From positions 124,001 to 188,000 of the forward strand of contig NZ_JAMOKO010000002.1 in NCBI RefSeq assembly GCF_023656745.1: a stretch of DNA of 64,000 nt, read 5' to 3'. The position numbers were made by a program, and so were the translations under genes. Positions 1 through 7,564 of the stretch are shown one piece after another. A model generated the notes under the pieces. The model was not told the origin of the DNA. It worked only from the letters and a program-made list of their open reading frames with translations, and ran no database searches. Position 1 is the stretch's first letter; the number at the start of each line of letters is the position of its first letter. This stretch comes from Collinsella sp. BG-O-102 (GTDB taxonomy: Bacteria; Actinomycetota; Coriobacteriia; Coriobacteriales; Coriobacteriaceae).

Positions 1-27
1 GATAATGTGCTTCAACGTTGCAAGTTT

Positions 28-47
28 AAGTTAGAAAAACCTAACTT
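28..47. promoter_or_regulatory. AT-rich inverted repeat before expected feoB
   Basis: AAGTTAG and CTAACTT are separated by AAAAAC, just after the stop of the second feoA on the leftward strand. It could be an operator or a weak hairpin in front of feoB, which would lie off the left edge. Its half-site resembles the larger repeat at 621-674 (AAAGTTA core), so a metal-responsive repressor site is possible; that is inference. Confidence 0.35.
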
Positions 48-75
48 TATCTGCAGAAATATGTGCCGCCGGCCC

Positions 76-297
76 TTACTGGACCTCGACGACGGCAGCC
101 TCCTCCTTGCGGATGGAGAGCTCGTAGCCACGCACGTTGATCTCGACCGGATCTCCGAGCGGTGCAACCTTTACGACCTTGAACGAAGTGCCCTTGATGA
201 GCCCCAGGTCCATAAGGTGGCGGCGAAGCGCACCCTCACCGTGAAGCTTGACGATGGTGGAGCTCTCGCCCACCTTAACGTCACCCAACGTCTTCAT
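76..297 (-). CDS. feoA: FeoA family protein (second copy)
   Basis: This is a 73-residue FeoA/SH3-like protein. FeoA proteins are small cytoplasmic partners of the ferrous-iron transporter FeoB. The family pattern is visible: an N-terminal strand with VGESS, a central LRRHLMDLGLIKG segment, a PLGDPVEI strand and a C-terminal LSIRKEEA strand, filling the usual 70-80 residues. AAAGGGGG lies 8 nt before the ATG. It follows the first feoA by 37 bp in the same direction, so both are probably one operon leading to feoB beyond the window edge. FeoA membership is clear; which copy interacts with FeoB cannot be told from sequence. Confidence 0.9.
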   Translation of the reverse strand: MKTLGDVKVGESSTIVKLHGEGALRRHLMDLGLIKGTSFKVVKVAPLGDPVEINVRGYELSIRKEEAAVVEVQ

Positions 298-334
298 TTA
301 CTTGTCCCCCTTTCGGTTTTTTAAATGCTGCGGA

Positions 335-577
335 CTAACTGACGGTCATGATGTGCATGGCAACCTTGGAATCGATACCAAAGCGTGCGCCCAGCACCGT
401 GACGATGATATTGGCGCCACTCGAACTCACCACGTGAACCTCACTGCCCTCGACAAAGCCGAGGTCCTTGAGGTGGTGCTTCATGTCCTCATTGCCCTTT
501 ACACGAGACACGCGCACGGTTTCGCCCGCTTTCACCATCGAAAGCGGCATGGCCGGCATCTGCGGTCCGCAAGACAT
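335..577 (-). CDS. feoA: FeoA family protein (first copy)
   Basis: An 80-residue FeoA-domain protein, likely an accessory subunit for Fe2+ uptake. It has the family's KAGETVRVSRV start, the HHLKDLGFVEGSEV segment and a LGARFGIDSKVA end. The ATG at 577 is preceded by TAGGAG. It is the first gene of the leftward feo operon, and a long inverted repeat (621-674) lies about 45 bp upstream where promoter and operator should be. The N-terminus carries an extra MSCGPQMPAM segment with one Cys that the second copy lacks. Two consecutive feoA genes are common in anaerobes. Confidence 0.9.
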   Translation of the reverse strand: MSCGPQMPAMPLSMVKAGETVRVSRVKGNEDMKHHLKDLGFVEGSEVHVVSSSGANIIVTVLGARFGIDSKVAMHIMTVS

Positions 578-620
578 GAGTGTGCTCCTAACGTCAGTTC
601 GTCCTCAACATCGACGCAGC

Positions 621-674
621 AAAAGTTAACCACGTCTATGTTCGCTACAGTAAACTAGCACGTGGTTAACTTTT
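621..674. promoter_or_regulatory. 15-bp perfect inverted repeat upstream of feo operon
   Basis: AAAAGTTAACCACGT (621-635) and its exact complement ACGTGGTTAACTTTT (660-674) flank a 24-bp spacer. The element lies 44 bp upstream of the first feoA start, between feoA and the ptsH terminator. Its position and symmetry fit an operator for a metal-dependent repressor (Fur, DtxR/MntR type) on the leftward promoter. No T-run follows, so terminator function is unlikely. Confidence 0.6.
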
Positions 675-725
675 TGGAAAGGGTCCCCATTCAGTTTTCG
701 GAAAAGTTTCCTATATGAAACAAAG

Positions 726-760
726 AAGGCACCGCAAAGACTGTCTCTTTGCGGTGCCTT
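726..760 (-). terminator. Rho-independent terminator of ptsH
   Basis: A 15-bp perfect stem AAGGCACCGCAAAGA / TCTTTGCGGTGCCTT with a short loop is followed on the minus strand by TCTTTGTTTC. It lies 54 bp after the ptsH stop. Confidence 0.85.
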
Positions 761-813
761 GTCATACCAATTTATGCAACAGAGGGGGCTGCCCCTTTGC
801 CACATTATTGCGG

Positions 814-1062
814 TTAAAGCGAGAGGTTTCTGATCGACGTGACGCAGGAGGCCTCATCCACGCCCGAAACGCGGAACACGATGTCTTCGCCACATTCGCC
901 GTAGAGAGCCATGAGCCCCATCACATCGCGGCCGTCGGTATGGCGATCGCCGATGCTGACCGATACGTTGCTACGATGCTTGGCAATAATGTCATAGAGC
1001 AGCGCAACCGGGCGGGCATGCAATCCCAACGGATCTTTAATCGTCTTTGTAAACTCGACCAT
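814..1062 (-). CDS. ptsH: HPr phosphocarrier protein
   Basis: HPr carries phosphate from enzyme I to the sugar-specific EIIA proteins of the PTS. The ATG at 1062 follows GGGAGGGG and yields 82 residues. With this start the phosphorylated histidine falls exactly at His15 in LGLHARP, as in other HPr proteins; a start further upstream would shift it. The helix around the regulatory site reads GRDVMGLMAL, so residue 46 is Asp where low-GC Gram-positive HPr has the kinase target Ser46. Asp there resembles the phosphoserine state, so HPrK-type regulation is unlikely here. It stands alone; ptsI is not adjacent. It has its own terminator. Confidence 0.9.
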   Translation of the reverse strand: MVEFTKTIKDPLGLHARPVALLYDIIAKHRSNVSVSIGDRHTDGRDVMGLMALYGECGEDIVFRVSGVDEASCVTSIRNLSL

Positions 1063-1188
1063 GTCCCCTCCCACGACGTCGCACATTCGGCCGGCAAACC
1101 CAGCCACGTGGTAGTTATTGTAGCGTTAGATGCTTGTCGAGACCCGCCAGAAGCTCGACTGGAAAGTGCGTCCCGTTATTTGGCTGGA

Positions 1189-1335
1189 GTCTGGGTCGCA
1201 GTTTCCCAAAGGGCCCTGTTTGGGAAACCGCAGCCCACTCTGGACGCAAATTCCGGGTCGCAGTTTCCGCTGAGCGGCCCTAGCGGAAAGCCCATCCCGC
1301 TCTGGGTGCAAATTCTGGGACGCAGTTTCCGCGAC
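1189..1335. repeat. Intergenic hairpin repeat family, locus 1 (2-3 units)
   Basis: Two full units and one partial one. Each begins GGGTCGCAGTTTCC or GGGACGCAGTTTCC and runs into an internal hairpin (TTTCCCAAA...TTTGGGAAA in the first, TTTCCGCT...AGCGGAAA in the second). The full units close with CAGCCCACTCTGG or CATCCCGCTCTGG. The same family occurs at 48996-49165. The stretch between ptsH and aspS holds nothing else apart from the aspS terminator. Confidence 0.75.
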
Positions 1336-1377
1336 GCCCAGTCATCCCATGCCCCCACAATCTCGGCGTATAAAAAA

Positions 1378-1404
1378 CGAGGAAAGGCACGTGTCCTTCC
1401 CTCG
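1378..1404 (-). terminator. Terminator of aspS
   Basis: A CGAGGGAAGG...CCTTTCCTCG stem on the minus strand is followed by TTTTTTAT. It starts 26 bp after the aspS stop. Confidence 0.8.
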
Positions 1405-1429
1405 TTACGGGCACTATGTAGTCGCTCGC

Positions 1430-3217
1430 CTACATCAGGCGCAGGCTGACGTCCTTGAGCTGGGCGCCGGAAACGGCACTCGGGGCGCCCGACATGAGGT
1501 CGGAGCCGCTGGCCGTCTTGGGGAACGCCATGACGTCGCGGATGGAGTCGGAGCCGGTGAGCAGCATGCACACACGGTCCAGGCCCAGGGCGAAGCCGCC
1601 CATCGGGGGCGCACCAAACTTGAGCGCCTCCATGAGGAAGCCAAACTGCGACTCGGCGCGCTCTTCGGTAAAGCCCAGGAGCTTGAGCATGGACATCTGC
1701 ATCTCGGCGTTGTGGATACGCATACCGCCGCCACCGGCCTCAAAGCCGTCCATGACAAAGTCGTAGGTGCAAGAACCGGCTGCCAACGGATTGGCCTCGA
1801 TCTTGGCGATGTCGGTCTCGGTCGGCAGGGTGAAGGGCTGGTGCTCGGCAGCGTAGGCCTTGCGGTCCTCGTCCCAGTGGAACAGCGGGAAGTTGACGAC
1901 CCACAGGAAGTCGTGGCCCTCGCGCTTGATCTCGAGCGCATTGGCCATGTGGGAACGCATGCCGCCCAGGATCTCGTCGGAGAGCAGGCGCGGGCCGGCG
2001 GCGAACATCACAAGGTCGCCGGGCTCAACGTCCATGCGCTCGCGCAGGGCCGCCATCTCCTCGTCCGAGAAGAACTTGACGATGGGGCTGTTGATGGAGC
2101 CGTCCTCGCGAAAAGCGATCCATGCCAGGCCCTTGGCGCCAAACGTGGAGGCCACGCCGGCGAGCTTATCGATCTTGGCACGGGCCCAGGCACCGGCGCC
2201 CTTGGCGTTGATGGCCTTGACGACAGAACCCTCCTCGTTTGCGGCGGTCGCAAAGACCTTGAACTTGGAGTTGGCAAAGATGTCGGTCAGGTCGACCAGG
2301 TGCATGCCATAGCGGGTATCGGGCTTGTCGGAGCCATAGGTGTCCATGGCCTCCCAGTAATCCATGCGGCGCAGCGGCGTGGGCATCTCGACACCCATGC
2401 GGCCGAAAGCGTCGGCCAGGACCTCCTCGAGCGCGCTCATGACGTCGTTCTGGTCCACGAAGGACATCTCGATATCGACCTGGGTGAACTCGGGCTGACG
2501 GTCGGCACGCAGATCCTCGTCGCGGAAGCACTTGGCAACCTGGTAGTAGCGCTCGACGCCACCGACCATGAGCAGCTGCTTCAGGAGCTGCGGGGACTGC
2601 GGCAGGGCGTAGAAGTTGCCCGGCTGGATGCGGCTGGGGACGATAAAGTCGCGGGCACCCTCGGGCGTAGACTTGAACAGGGAGGGCGTCTCGACCTCCA
2701 TGAACTCACGGTTGTGCAGCGCCTCGCGAATGGCAAAGGTAAAGTCGGAGCGCAGCTTGAGGTTGGCCATCATCTCGGGACGACGGAGGTCCAGATAGCG
2801 ATAACGCAGACGGGTGTCCTCGCTGGTCTCGATACCGTCCTCAATCTGGAACGGCGGGGTGACCGACGTGTTGAGTACCTCGGCGTGGTCGGTCAGGACC
2901 TCGATCTCGCCGGTCGCGAGCTTGGTGTTGGTGGTCTCCTCGCCACGAGCGCGCACGACGCCGTGGATCTTGATGGGCCACTCGGGACGCATGGTCTCGG
3001 CGATCTTAAAGGCATCGCCGTCGGAGTGCTCGGGGTCGAAAGTGAGCTGCGTGATGCCCTCGCGGTCGCGAAGGTCGCAAAAGATTAGGCCGCCGTGGTC
3101 GCGGCGACGGCTCACCCAACCGGTGAGGGTGACCTCTTCGCCCACGTTCTCGCGGCGAAGCTCGCCGCAGGTACGGGTGTGCATGGAATGCTCATCGATG
3201 GGACGGGTCTGGCTCAT
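1430..3217 (-). CDS. aspS: Aspartyl-tRNA synthetase
   Basis: A class II synthetase charging tRNA-Asp, 595 residues as expected for the bacterial type. An N-terminal OB-fold anticodon-binding domain (about 15-110, with GWVSRRRDHGGLIF) precedes the catalytic domain. Motif 2 is seen in FRDEDLRADRQPEF and motif 3 in GLDRVCMLL near the C-terminus. The bacterial insertion domain occupies roughly residues 290-420. AAAGGAGG lies 9 nt before the ATG at 3217, which fixes the start. Monocistronic, with its own terminator. Whether it also charges tRNA-Asn cannot be judged from this window. Confidence 0.97.
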   Translation of the reverse strand: MSQTRPIDEHSMHTRTCGELRRENVGEEVTLTGWVSRRRDHGGLIFCDLRDREGITQLTFDPEHSDGDAFKIAETMRPEWPIKIHGVVRARGEETTNTKLATGEIEVLTDHAEVLNTSVTPPFQIEDGIETSEDTRLRYRYLDLRRPEMMANLKLRSDFTFAIREALHNREFMEVETPSLFKSTPEGARDFIVPSRIQPGNFYALPQSPQLLKQLLMVGGVERYYQVAKCFRDEDLRADRQPEFTQVDIEMSFVDQNDVMSALEEVLADAFGRMGVEMPTPLRRMDYWEAMDTYGSDKPDTRYGMHLVDLTDIFANSKFKVFATAANEEGSVVKAINAKGAGAWARAKIDKLAGVASTFGAKGLAWIAFREDGSINSPIVKFFSDEEMAALRERMDVEPGDLVMFAAGPRLLSDEILGGMRSHMANALEIKREGHDFLWVVNFPLFHWDEDRKAYAAEHQPFTLPTETDIAKIEANPLAAGSCTYDFVMDGFEAGGGGMRIHNAEMQMSMLKLLGFTEERAESQFGFLMEALKFGAPPMGGFALGLDRVCMLLTGSDSIRDVMAFPKTASGSDLMSGAPSAVSGAQLKDVSLRLM

Positions 3218-3473
3218 ACCAGTGATCCTCCTTTATGGATCTGTGCCGCCCCGTGTCGTTCCGGGCGGCGTCGTACAGATTTGCCCAGCCTGCGTAAACC
3301 GCGCAGCCAGACATGGCGTTCTATCTTATCGCACTCGCGTCGATGTGCCGCGAAAAAGTGGCTCCTGCCCAAAGACTTGACGGAGACGAAACAATTGACG
3401 CGCCGCGACACCCGCCCGCGCTCGTCACGTGCGACAATATGCCCCAATAAAACAGCACTCGGAAAGGCCCACC

Positions 3474-4109
3474 ATGACTGCACGCCTCATCGTTATGGAT
3501 ATCGACTCCACGCTCATCAACCAGGAGGTCATCGACCTGTTGGGCGAAGAGGCCGGCGTGGGCGAGCAGGTGGCACAGATCACCGAACGCGCCATGCGCG
3601 GCGAGCTTGACTTTAAGCAGGCGCTCGAGGAGCGCGTGGGGCTGCTCGCCGGCCTGGACGAGAGCGTGTTCGAGCGCACCTTTGAGCGCGTGACATTTAC
3701 CCCCGGCGCGTTGGAGCTTGTGCGCTCAGCGCACAGCAAGGGCTGGAAGGTCGGCGTGGTGAGCGGCGGCTTTCACGAGGTCGCCGACAAGATCGTGGCT
3801 GCCACGGGCATCGATTTTTGCCTGGCCAATCGTCTGGAGGTCGTGGACGGCAAGCTCACCGGTAAGTTGGCTGCCGACATTGTGACCAAGGAGTCCAAGC
3901 ATATCCAGCTGCTGGACTGGGCAGTTGAGTGCGGCGTCGATATGGCACACACCGTGGCAATCGGCGACGGGGCAAACGACATCCCCATGATCCAGGCCGC
4001 AGGGACGGGCATCGCGTTTTGCGCCAAGCCCAAGACGCGCGAGGCCGCCCCGTTTACCATCGACGAGCGCAACCTGATGCTCGCCATGGACATCATCCTG
4101 CGCGACTAG
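3474..4109 (+). CDS. serB: Phosphoserine phosphatase (HAD family)
   Basis: A 211-residue HAD hydrolase expected to release serine from phosphoserine in the last step of serine synthesis. Motif I, DIDST (residues 9-13), carries the nucleophile Asp9. The SGG of motif II, a conserved Lys, and GDGANDIPM with the Mg-binding aspartates follow. An upstream in-frame ATG at 3429 would add 15 unconserved residues; the ATG at 3474 has GGAAAGG in front and starts at the usual MTARLIVMDID. A rightward single gene between the divergent aspS and the lar genes. Related HAD phosphatases cannot be fully excluded, but the motif spacing fits SerB. Confidence 0.92.
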   Translation: MTARLIVMDIDSTLINQEVIDLLGEEAGVGEQVAQITERAMRGELDFKQALEERVGLLAGLDESVFERTFERVTFTPGALELVRSAHSKGWKVGVVSGGFHEVADKIVAATGIDFCLANRLEVVDGKLTGKLAADIVTKESKHIQLLDWAVECGVDMAHTVAIGDGANDIPMIQAAGTGIAFCAKPKTREAAPFTIDERNLMLAMDIILRD

Positions 4110-4146
4110 TCGATCCGTCTAACAATTGAATCAGTCTGTCCTATAG

Positions 4147-4178
4147 TTTCCGAACAATTTTGTCTTAGTGTTCGGAAA
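4147..4178. promoter_or_regulatory. Inverted repeat upstream of larB
   Basis: TTTCCGAACA (4147-4156) and TGTTCGGAAA (4169-4178) form a perfect 10-bp dyad with a 12-bp spacer, 46 bp before larB. No T-tract follows, which argues against a serB terminator. It could be an operator for the TetR-like regulator encoded at the end of the larB-larC operon; that link is inference. Confidence 0.5.
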
Positions 4179-4223
4179 TATACCCTTTGAGTGCTAGACT
4201 TTGCGCCGTCGAAGGGAACATAT

Positions 4224-5006
4224 ATGGATAAGCGAGATCTTGAGCAATTGCTGAGCGATGTTGCCGGCGGAGCAGTCACCCCTGCCGACGCCCTCACGCG
4301 CATCCAGACGGCTCCAACCGCCGATTTGGGCTTTGCGCAGCTCGATCTTTCGCGCGGGGTGCGCCAGGGAGCCGGCGAGGTTGTCTACGGGGCCGGTAAA
4401 ACCGCCGATCAGATTGCCGCCATTATCGAAGCACTGCGCGATGCCGGCCAGGAGCGCATCCTGGTCACGCGCCTGGATGCCGAAAAAGCCGCGCGCACCG
4501 CTGAGCTTCTTGGCAACGGCATCGACCTGGGATATGTCCCGGACGCACAGCTCGCCCTCGTGGGCGGCAAGCCCTTCCCTACCGGCAACGGACGCATCGT
4601 CGTCGCCTGCGCCGGCACGAGCGACCTGCCCGTCGCCGAAGAAGCCGCGTTGACGGCCGAGTTCTATGGCAACGAGGTCGACCGCCTCTACGACGTGGGT
4701 GTCGCCGGCCTGCACCGTCTGCTCGCGCATGCCGAGGAACTTGCCCAGGCACAGGTGGTCATCGCCATTGCCGGCATGGAGGGCGCACTGGCGAGCGTTG
4801 TCGGCGGCCTGGTAAGCTGTCCGGTCATAGCCGTTCCCACCAGCGTGGGTTACGGCGCGAACTTTGGCGGCGTGGCCGCACTGCTCGCCATGCTCAACTC
4901 CTGCGCCAGCGGCGTCTCGGTCGTCAATATCGACAACGGCTTTGGTGCCGCCTACCAGGCAAGTCTTATCAATCATCTGAGCGCCGGCACGTCCTGCGCC
5001 CGCTAA
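4224..5006 (+). CDS. larB: Nickel-pincer cofactor biosynthesis protein LarB
   Basis: LarB carboxylates and hydrolyses nicotinic acid adenine dinucleotide in the first step of nickel-pincer nucleotide synthesis, the cofactor of lactate racemase. The 260-residue protein has the PurE/AIR-carboxylase-like C-terminal half: VVACAGTSDLPVAEEA, the YDVGVAGLHRLL stretch and VIAIAGMEGALASVV, followed by PTSVGYGANFGGVAALLAML. The start is set at ATG 4224 (GAAGGG 7 nt upstream), because the ATG at 4191 lacks a ribosome site. It opens a three-gene rightward operon with larC and tetR, opposite larA-larD. Confidence 0.93.
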   Translation: MDKRDLEQLLSDVAGGAVTPADALTRIQTAPTADLGFAQLDLSRGVRQGAGEVVYGAGKTADQIAAIIEALRDAGQERILVTRLDAEKAARTAELLGNGIDLGYVPDAQLALVGGKPFPTGNGRIVVACAGTSDLPVAEEAALTAEFYGNEVDRLYDVGVAGLHRLLAHAEELAQAQVVIAIAGMEGALASVVGGLVSCPVIAVPTSVGYGANFGGVAALLAMLNSCASGVSVVNIDNGFGAAYQASLINHLSAGTSCAR

Positions 5007-5016
5007 GGAGCATTTC

Positions 5017-5934
5017 ATGTCCAACCATCAGCACACGCTTATCATCGACGGCACCTCGGGCATCAGCGGCGACATGACCGTTGCGGCCCTGCTCGACCTG
5101 GGCGCCAGCGAGGAGCACCTGCGCGAGCAACTTGCCACGCTGCCGGTCGACGGCTTTGCGGTCGCTGTCACGCGCGTAAACAAGCATGGCATCGACGCCT
5201 GCGACTTCGATGTTCAGCTTGCAGCGGAGCTCGAAAACCACGATCACGATATGGCCTGGCTCTACGGCAACGAAGCGGGCACCGAGCACACACATGAGCA
5301 TGAGCACCACCATCATGATCATGGCGAGCACGAACACGAGCACTGCCACGAGCATGACCATGAGGCCCACGGCCATGACCACGATGGCCATCATCACGCC
5401 CACCACCATCACCACCGCTCTTTGGCAGACGTCACCGCCATCATCGATGGCTCACGGCTAAGCGATGGTGCCAAGCGTCGTGCCCTCGCCATTTTTTCTG
5501 TACTCGCTGATGCCGAGGCAAAGGCTCACGGCAAAACGCCCGACACCGTCCTGTTTCACGAGGTGGGCGCCGTCGACTCCATTGTCGACGTCTGCTCTGT
5601 CGCCATCTGCCTCGACGACCTTGGTATTGAGGACATCGTGGTCGAGTCGCTCTCCGAGGGTCACGGCACCATCCACTGTGCCCACGGCCTCATGCCCATT
5701 CCCGTCCCCGCTGTCGTCAACCTGTGCCAGGCGGGCAATATCGCCCTCGCGCCTGCACCGGTCGCCGGCGAGCTCGTGACGCCGACGGGCGCCGCCATCG
5801 TCACCGCGCTGCGCACGTCCGACCAACTGCCCTCACGCTACCGCATCGAAGCCGTCGGCTACGGCGCCGGCAAACGCCCCTACGAAGGTTGCTCCGGTAC
5901 GCTCCGCTGCCTGCTCGTTCACGCGGACGCATAG
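5017..5934 (+). CDS. larC: Nickel insertion protein LarC, N-terminal part only
   Basis: LarC inserts nickel into the pincer cofactor in a CTP-dependent reaction. This 305-residue product has the LarC1 domain: IIDGTSGISGDMTVAALLDLGA at the N-terminus (GISGDM is diagnostic), then VLFHEVGAVDSIVDV, EGHGTIHCAHGLMPIPVPAV and ELVTPTGAAI. Residues about 77-133 are an extreme His-rich insert, probably binding Ni2+. The protein stops where full-length LarC (about 420 residues) continues into the CTP-binding LarC2 domain. tetR starts 2 bp after the stop, so no larC2 follows in any frame. AAGGAG precedes the ATG, 10 bp after larB. Confidence 0.88.
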   Translation: MSNHQHTLIIDGTSGISGDMTVAALLDLGASEEHLREQLATLPVDGFAVAVTRVNKHGIDACDFDVQLAAELENHDHDMAWLYGNEAGTEHTHEHEHHHHDHGEHEHEHCHEHDHEAHGHDHDGHHHAHHHHHRSLADVTAIIDGSRLSDGAKRRALAIFSVLADAEAKAHGKTPDTVLFHEVGAVDSIVDVCSVAICLDDLGIEDIVVESLSEGHGTIHCAHGLMPIPVPAVVNLCQAGNIALAPAPVAGELVTPTGAAIVTALRTSDQLPSRYRIEAVGYGAGKRPYEGCSGTLRCLLVHADA

Positions 5935-5936
5935 CC

Positions 5937-6476
5937 ATGGATGCCCGCAAGGCAAAAAGCCGCGCTGCCATCGTTACGGCGTTCTCCGAGCTCCTGTGCG
6001 AGAAAGACTACGGCAAGATCACCGTCGGCGACATCATCACTCGTGCCCACGTAGGTCGGGCCACGTTCTACGGGCTCTTCAAGAGCAAAGATGACCTGCT
6101 CGCTGAGCTCGTGCGCGATATCTGCACCCATGCCCTCGACGATGACGGTACGCCCCTCGATGACCCACTCGTACAGGTCGAGCATATCCTCAACAACCTC
6201 TGGAATCGTCGGCAGGGTGTACGGGCACTGGTAGCCGGCGCCGGCTCACGCGTCTTCGCCGACTGTCTCCGCAAGACCATCATGTCGCGCGCAGCCGAAA
6301 CCGTCCCCGTCGGCCCCGCAGGCCCCGCCGGCACCATGGACCGCAGTTTCCTACTACACCACATAGCCTCAAGCTTCGTAGGAATGGTCCAATGGTGGGC
6401 CTGGCACAATTTCCAAGCAGATAAAGCCGACGTAGCCAAAGACTACCTCTCAGCCATAAAGCCCCTCTTCACCTAA
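5937..6476 (+). CDS. TetR-family transcriptional regulator
   Basis: A 179-residue TetR-type repressor. The N-terminal helix-turn-helix is clear: SRAAIVTAFSELLCEKDYGKITVGDI followed by VGRATFYGLFKSKDDLLAEL. The C-terminal ligand domain has a helical IASSFVGMVQWW segment like the TetR_C family. The ATG at 5937 is 2 bp after the larC stop, so it is translationally linked to larB-larC. A role in controlling lar genes is inferred from position; the inverted repeat at 4147-4178 is a candidate target. The effector is unknown. Confidence 0.85.
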   Translation: MDARKAKSRAAIVTAFSELLCEKDYGKITVGDIITRAHVGRATFYGLFKSKDDLLAELVRDICTHALDDDGTPLDDPLVQVEHILNNLWNRRQGVRALVAGAGSRVFADCLRKTIMSRAAETVPVGPAGPAGTMDRSFLLHHIASSFVGMVQWWAWHNFQADKADVAKDYLSAIKPLFT

Positions 6477-6633
6477 GTAAGAAGCTCATCCCAAATCATC
6501 GACCCAACGCAGGGCTCCGCGCACCCCAAAGTGTCACTCGCGCCTCAACGCCCCCACCAGCAACAAGCGCCCACCACATCCAAATTCAGATATATATGTT
6601 GGTTGCTTGTTCGAACGCAGCTGGATTCCCGCA

Positions 6634-6759
6634 GGGTTCGGCTAGGTTAACTTTCCGCCGCACTCCGCAGGACGCAAGAAGCTCCCGCCGCACGAAGTGC
6701 GCAGCGGGAGCTTCTTGCATGTCCGAGGACGCGGCGGAAAGTTAACCTATGCCGAACCC
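6634..6759. repeat. Nested long inverted repeat S1, 3' of larD
   Basis: 126 bp that fold end to end. Outer arms are GGGTTCGGC / GCCGAACCC; the next stem is AGGTTAACTTTCCGCCGC / GCGGCGGAAAGTTAACCT. Then comes an internal loop (CTCCGCAGG facing CCGAGGAC), a perfect GCAAGAAGCTCCCGC / GCGGGAGCTTCTTGC stem, and a GCAC-GAA-GTGC cap. It shares core and loop with S2 (9179-9305) and S3 (61182-61276), with different arms. It begins 24 bp after the larD stop. No other feature was seen in 6477-6783. Confidence 0.85.
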
Positions 6760-6783
6760 GGGCGTTATATCAATTGTCTTGGA

Positions 6784-7515
6784 CTAGAACATGCCCAAGA
6801 AGCCGTGCACAAACAGTGCAGCCAGAGCGGCACCGACAAACGGAGCGATGCCAGGAACAAGCAGGCCATACTTCCAGTTGTTGTCAGCCTTGTTCTTAAT
6901 CGGCAACACCTGATAGGCCATGCGAGGACCAAGGTCACGTGCCTGGTTCATGGCGAAGCCGGTGATGCCGCCCATGCCCATGCCAACGGCCCAGACAATC
7001 AGACCGACGCAGATGGCGAGCAACAGAACGTTCTCACCAGCACGGCTAGCAGCAGCAAGGATGGCGCTGATGAACACGAAGGTGCAGATAGCCTCGCAGA
7101 AGAAGTTGCGGGCATAGTTCGTGCCCTCGGTGGTGGGGTTGGTCGAGAAGATGTTGCGCTGAGCAATGGGATCGACGACGCCTTCGGAAGCCTTGAACTC
7201 ATCGGCATACATAAACCAAGCGATAACGGCACCCACAAAGCCGCCGAGCATATCGGCAAGCATGAAGGGGATGCAGTTGCCCCACGGCACCAGACCGACG
7301 ATGCACTGGGCAAGCACCATGGCCGGGTTCATGCACACGGCGCCACCAAAGACAAACAGGCAGACCGAGATGCCAAAAGACCAAGTGGTGATGGCAAACA
7401 TGTGGCCGGAGCCCTGATACTTGGTGCCCTTAAGCACGGTATCGCAGTGTACGCCCACGCCAAAGATGATCATGAGGGCCGTTGCGCCGAATTCGCAGAG
7501 GAGTTTGGTAAGCAT
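6784..7515 (-). CDS. larD: MIP-family channel, LarD-like lactate/glycerol facilitator
   Basis: A six-helix aquaglyceroporin-type channel of 243 residues. LarD/GlpF proteins next to larA pass lactic acid across the membrane. The first pore motif is intact (NPA at 63-65). The second, normally NPARDxGPR, reads NQARDLGPRM (190-199), so its Pro is Gln. The long loop at about 103-133 is typical of the GlpF type. It lies 49 bp downstream of larA in the same direction, so it is probably cotranscribed; this context supports lactate over glycerol as substrate. The NQA change is unusual; its effect on selectivity is unknown. Confidence 0.85.
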   Translation of the reverse strand: MLTKLLCEFGATALMIIFGVGVHCDTVLKGTKYQGSGHMFAITTWSFGISVCLFVFGGAVCMNPAMVLAQCIVGLVPWGNCIPFMLADMLGGFVGAVIAWFMYADEFKASEGVVDPIAQRNIFSTNPTTEGTNYARNFFCEAICTFVFISAILAAASRAGENVLLLAICVGLIVWAVGMGMGGITGFAMNQARDLGPRMAYQVLPIKNKADNNWKYGLLVPGIAPFVGAALAALFVHGFLGMF

Positions 7516-7564
7516 AAAACCTTATCTTTCTTGTCGGTTATAAACGATTCGTTTAGGCCGCGCG

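Noticed and set aside
1349..3088. Long rightward open frame (579 codons) opposite aspS
   Set aside because: It lies wholly antisense to aspS, a certain gene; the translation is His/Leu/Gly-rich with no family pattern. GC-rich third positions leave the opposite strand open. The same applies to the long antisense frames across ppc, hisS, the YhgE genes, htpG, serS and metG.
3218..3473. T-box or riboswitch upstream of aspS or serB
   Set aside because: No T-box sequence (TGGNACCGCG) or known riboswitch core is visible, and there is no leader terminator.
5724..5936. Extended TetR or a hidden larC2 in the frame before tetR
   Set aside because: Residues before the ATG at 5937 are Arg-rich antipattern sequence from the out-of-frame larC, without LarC2 motifs.
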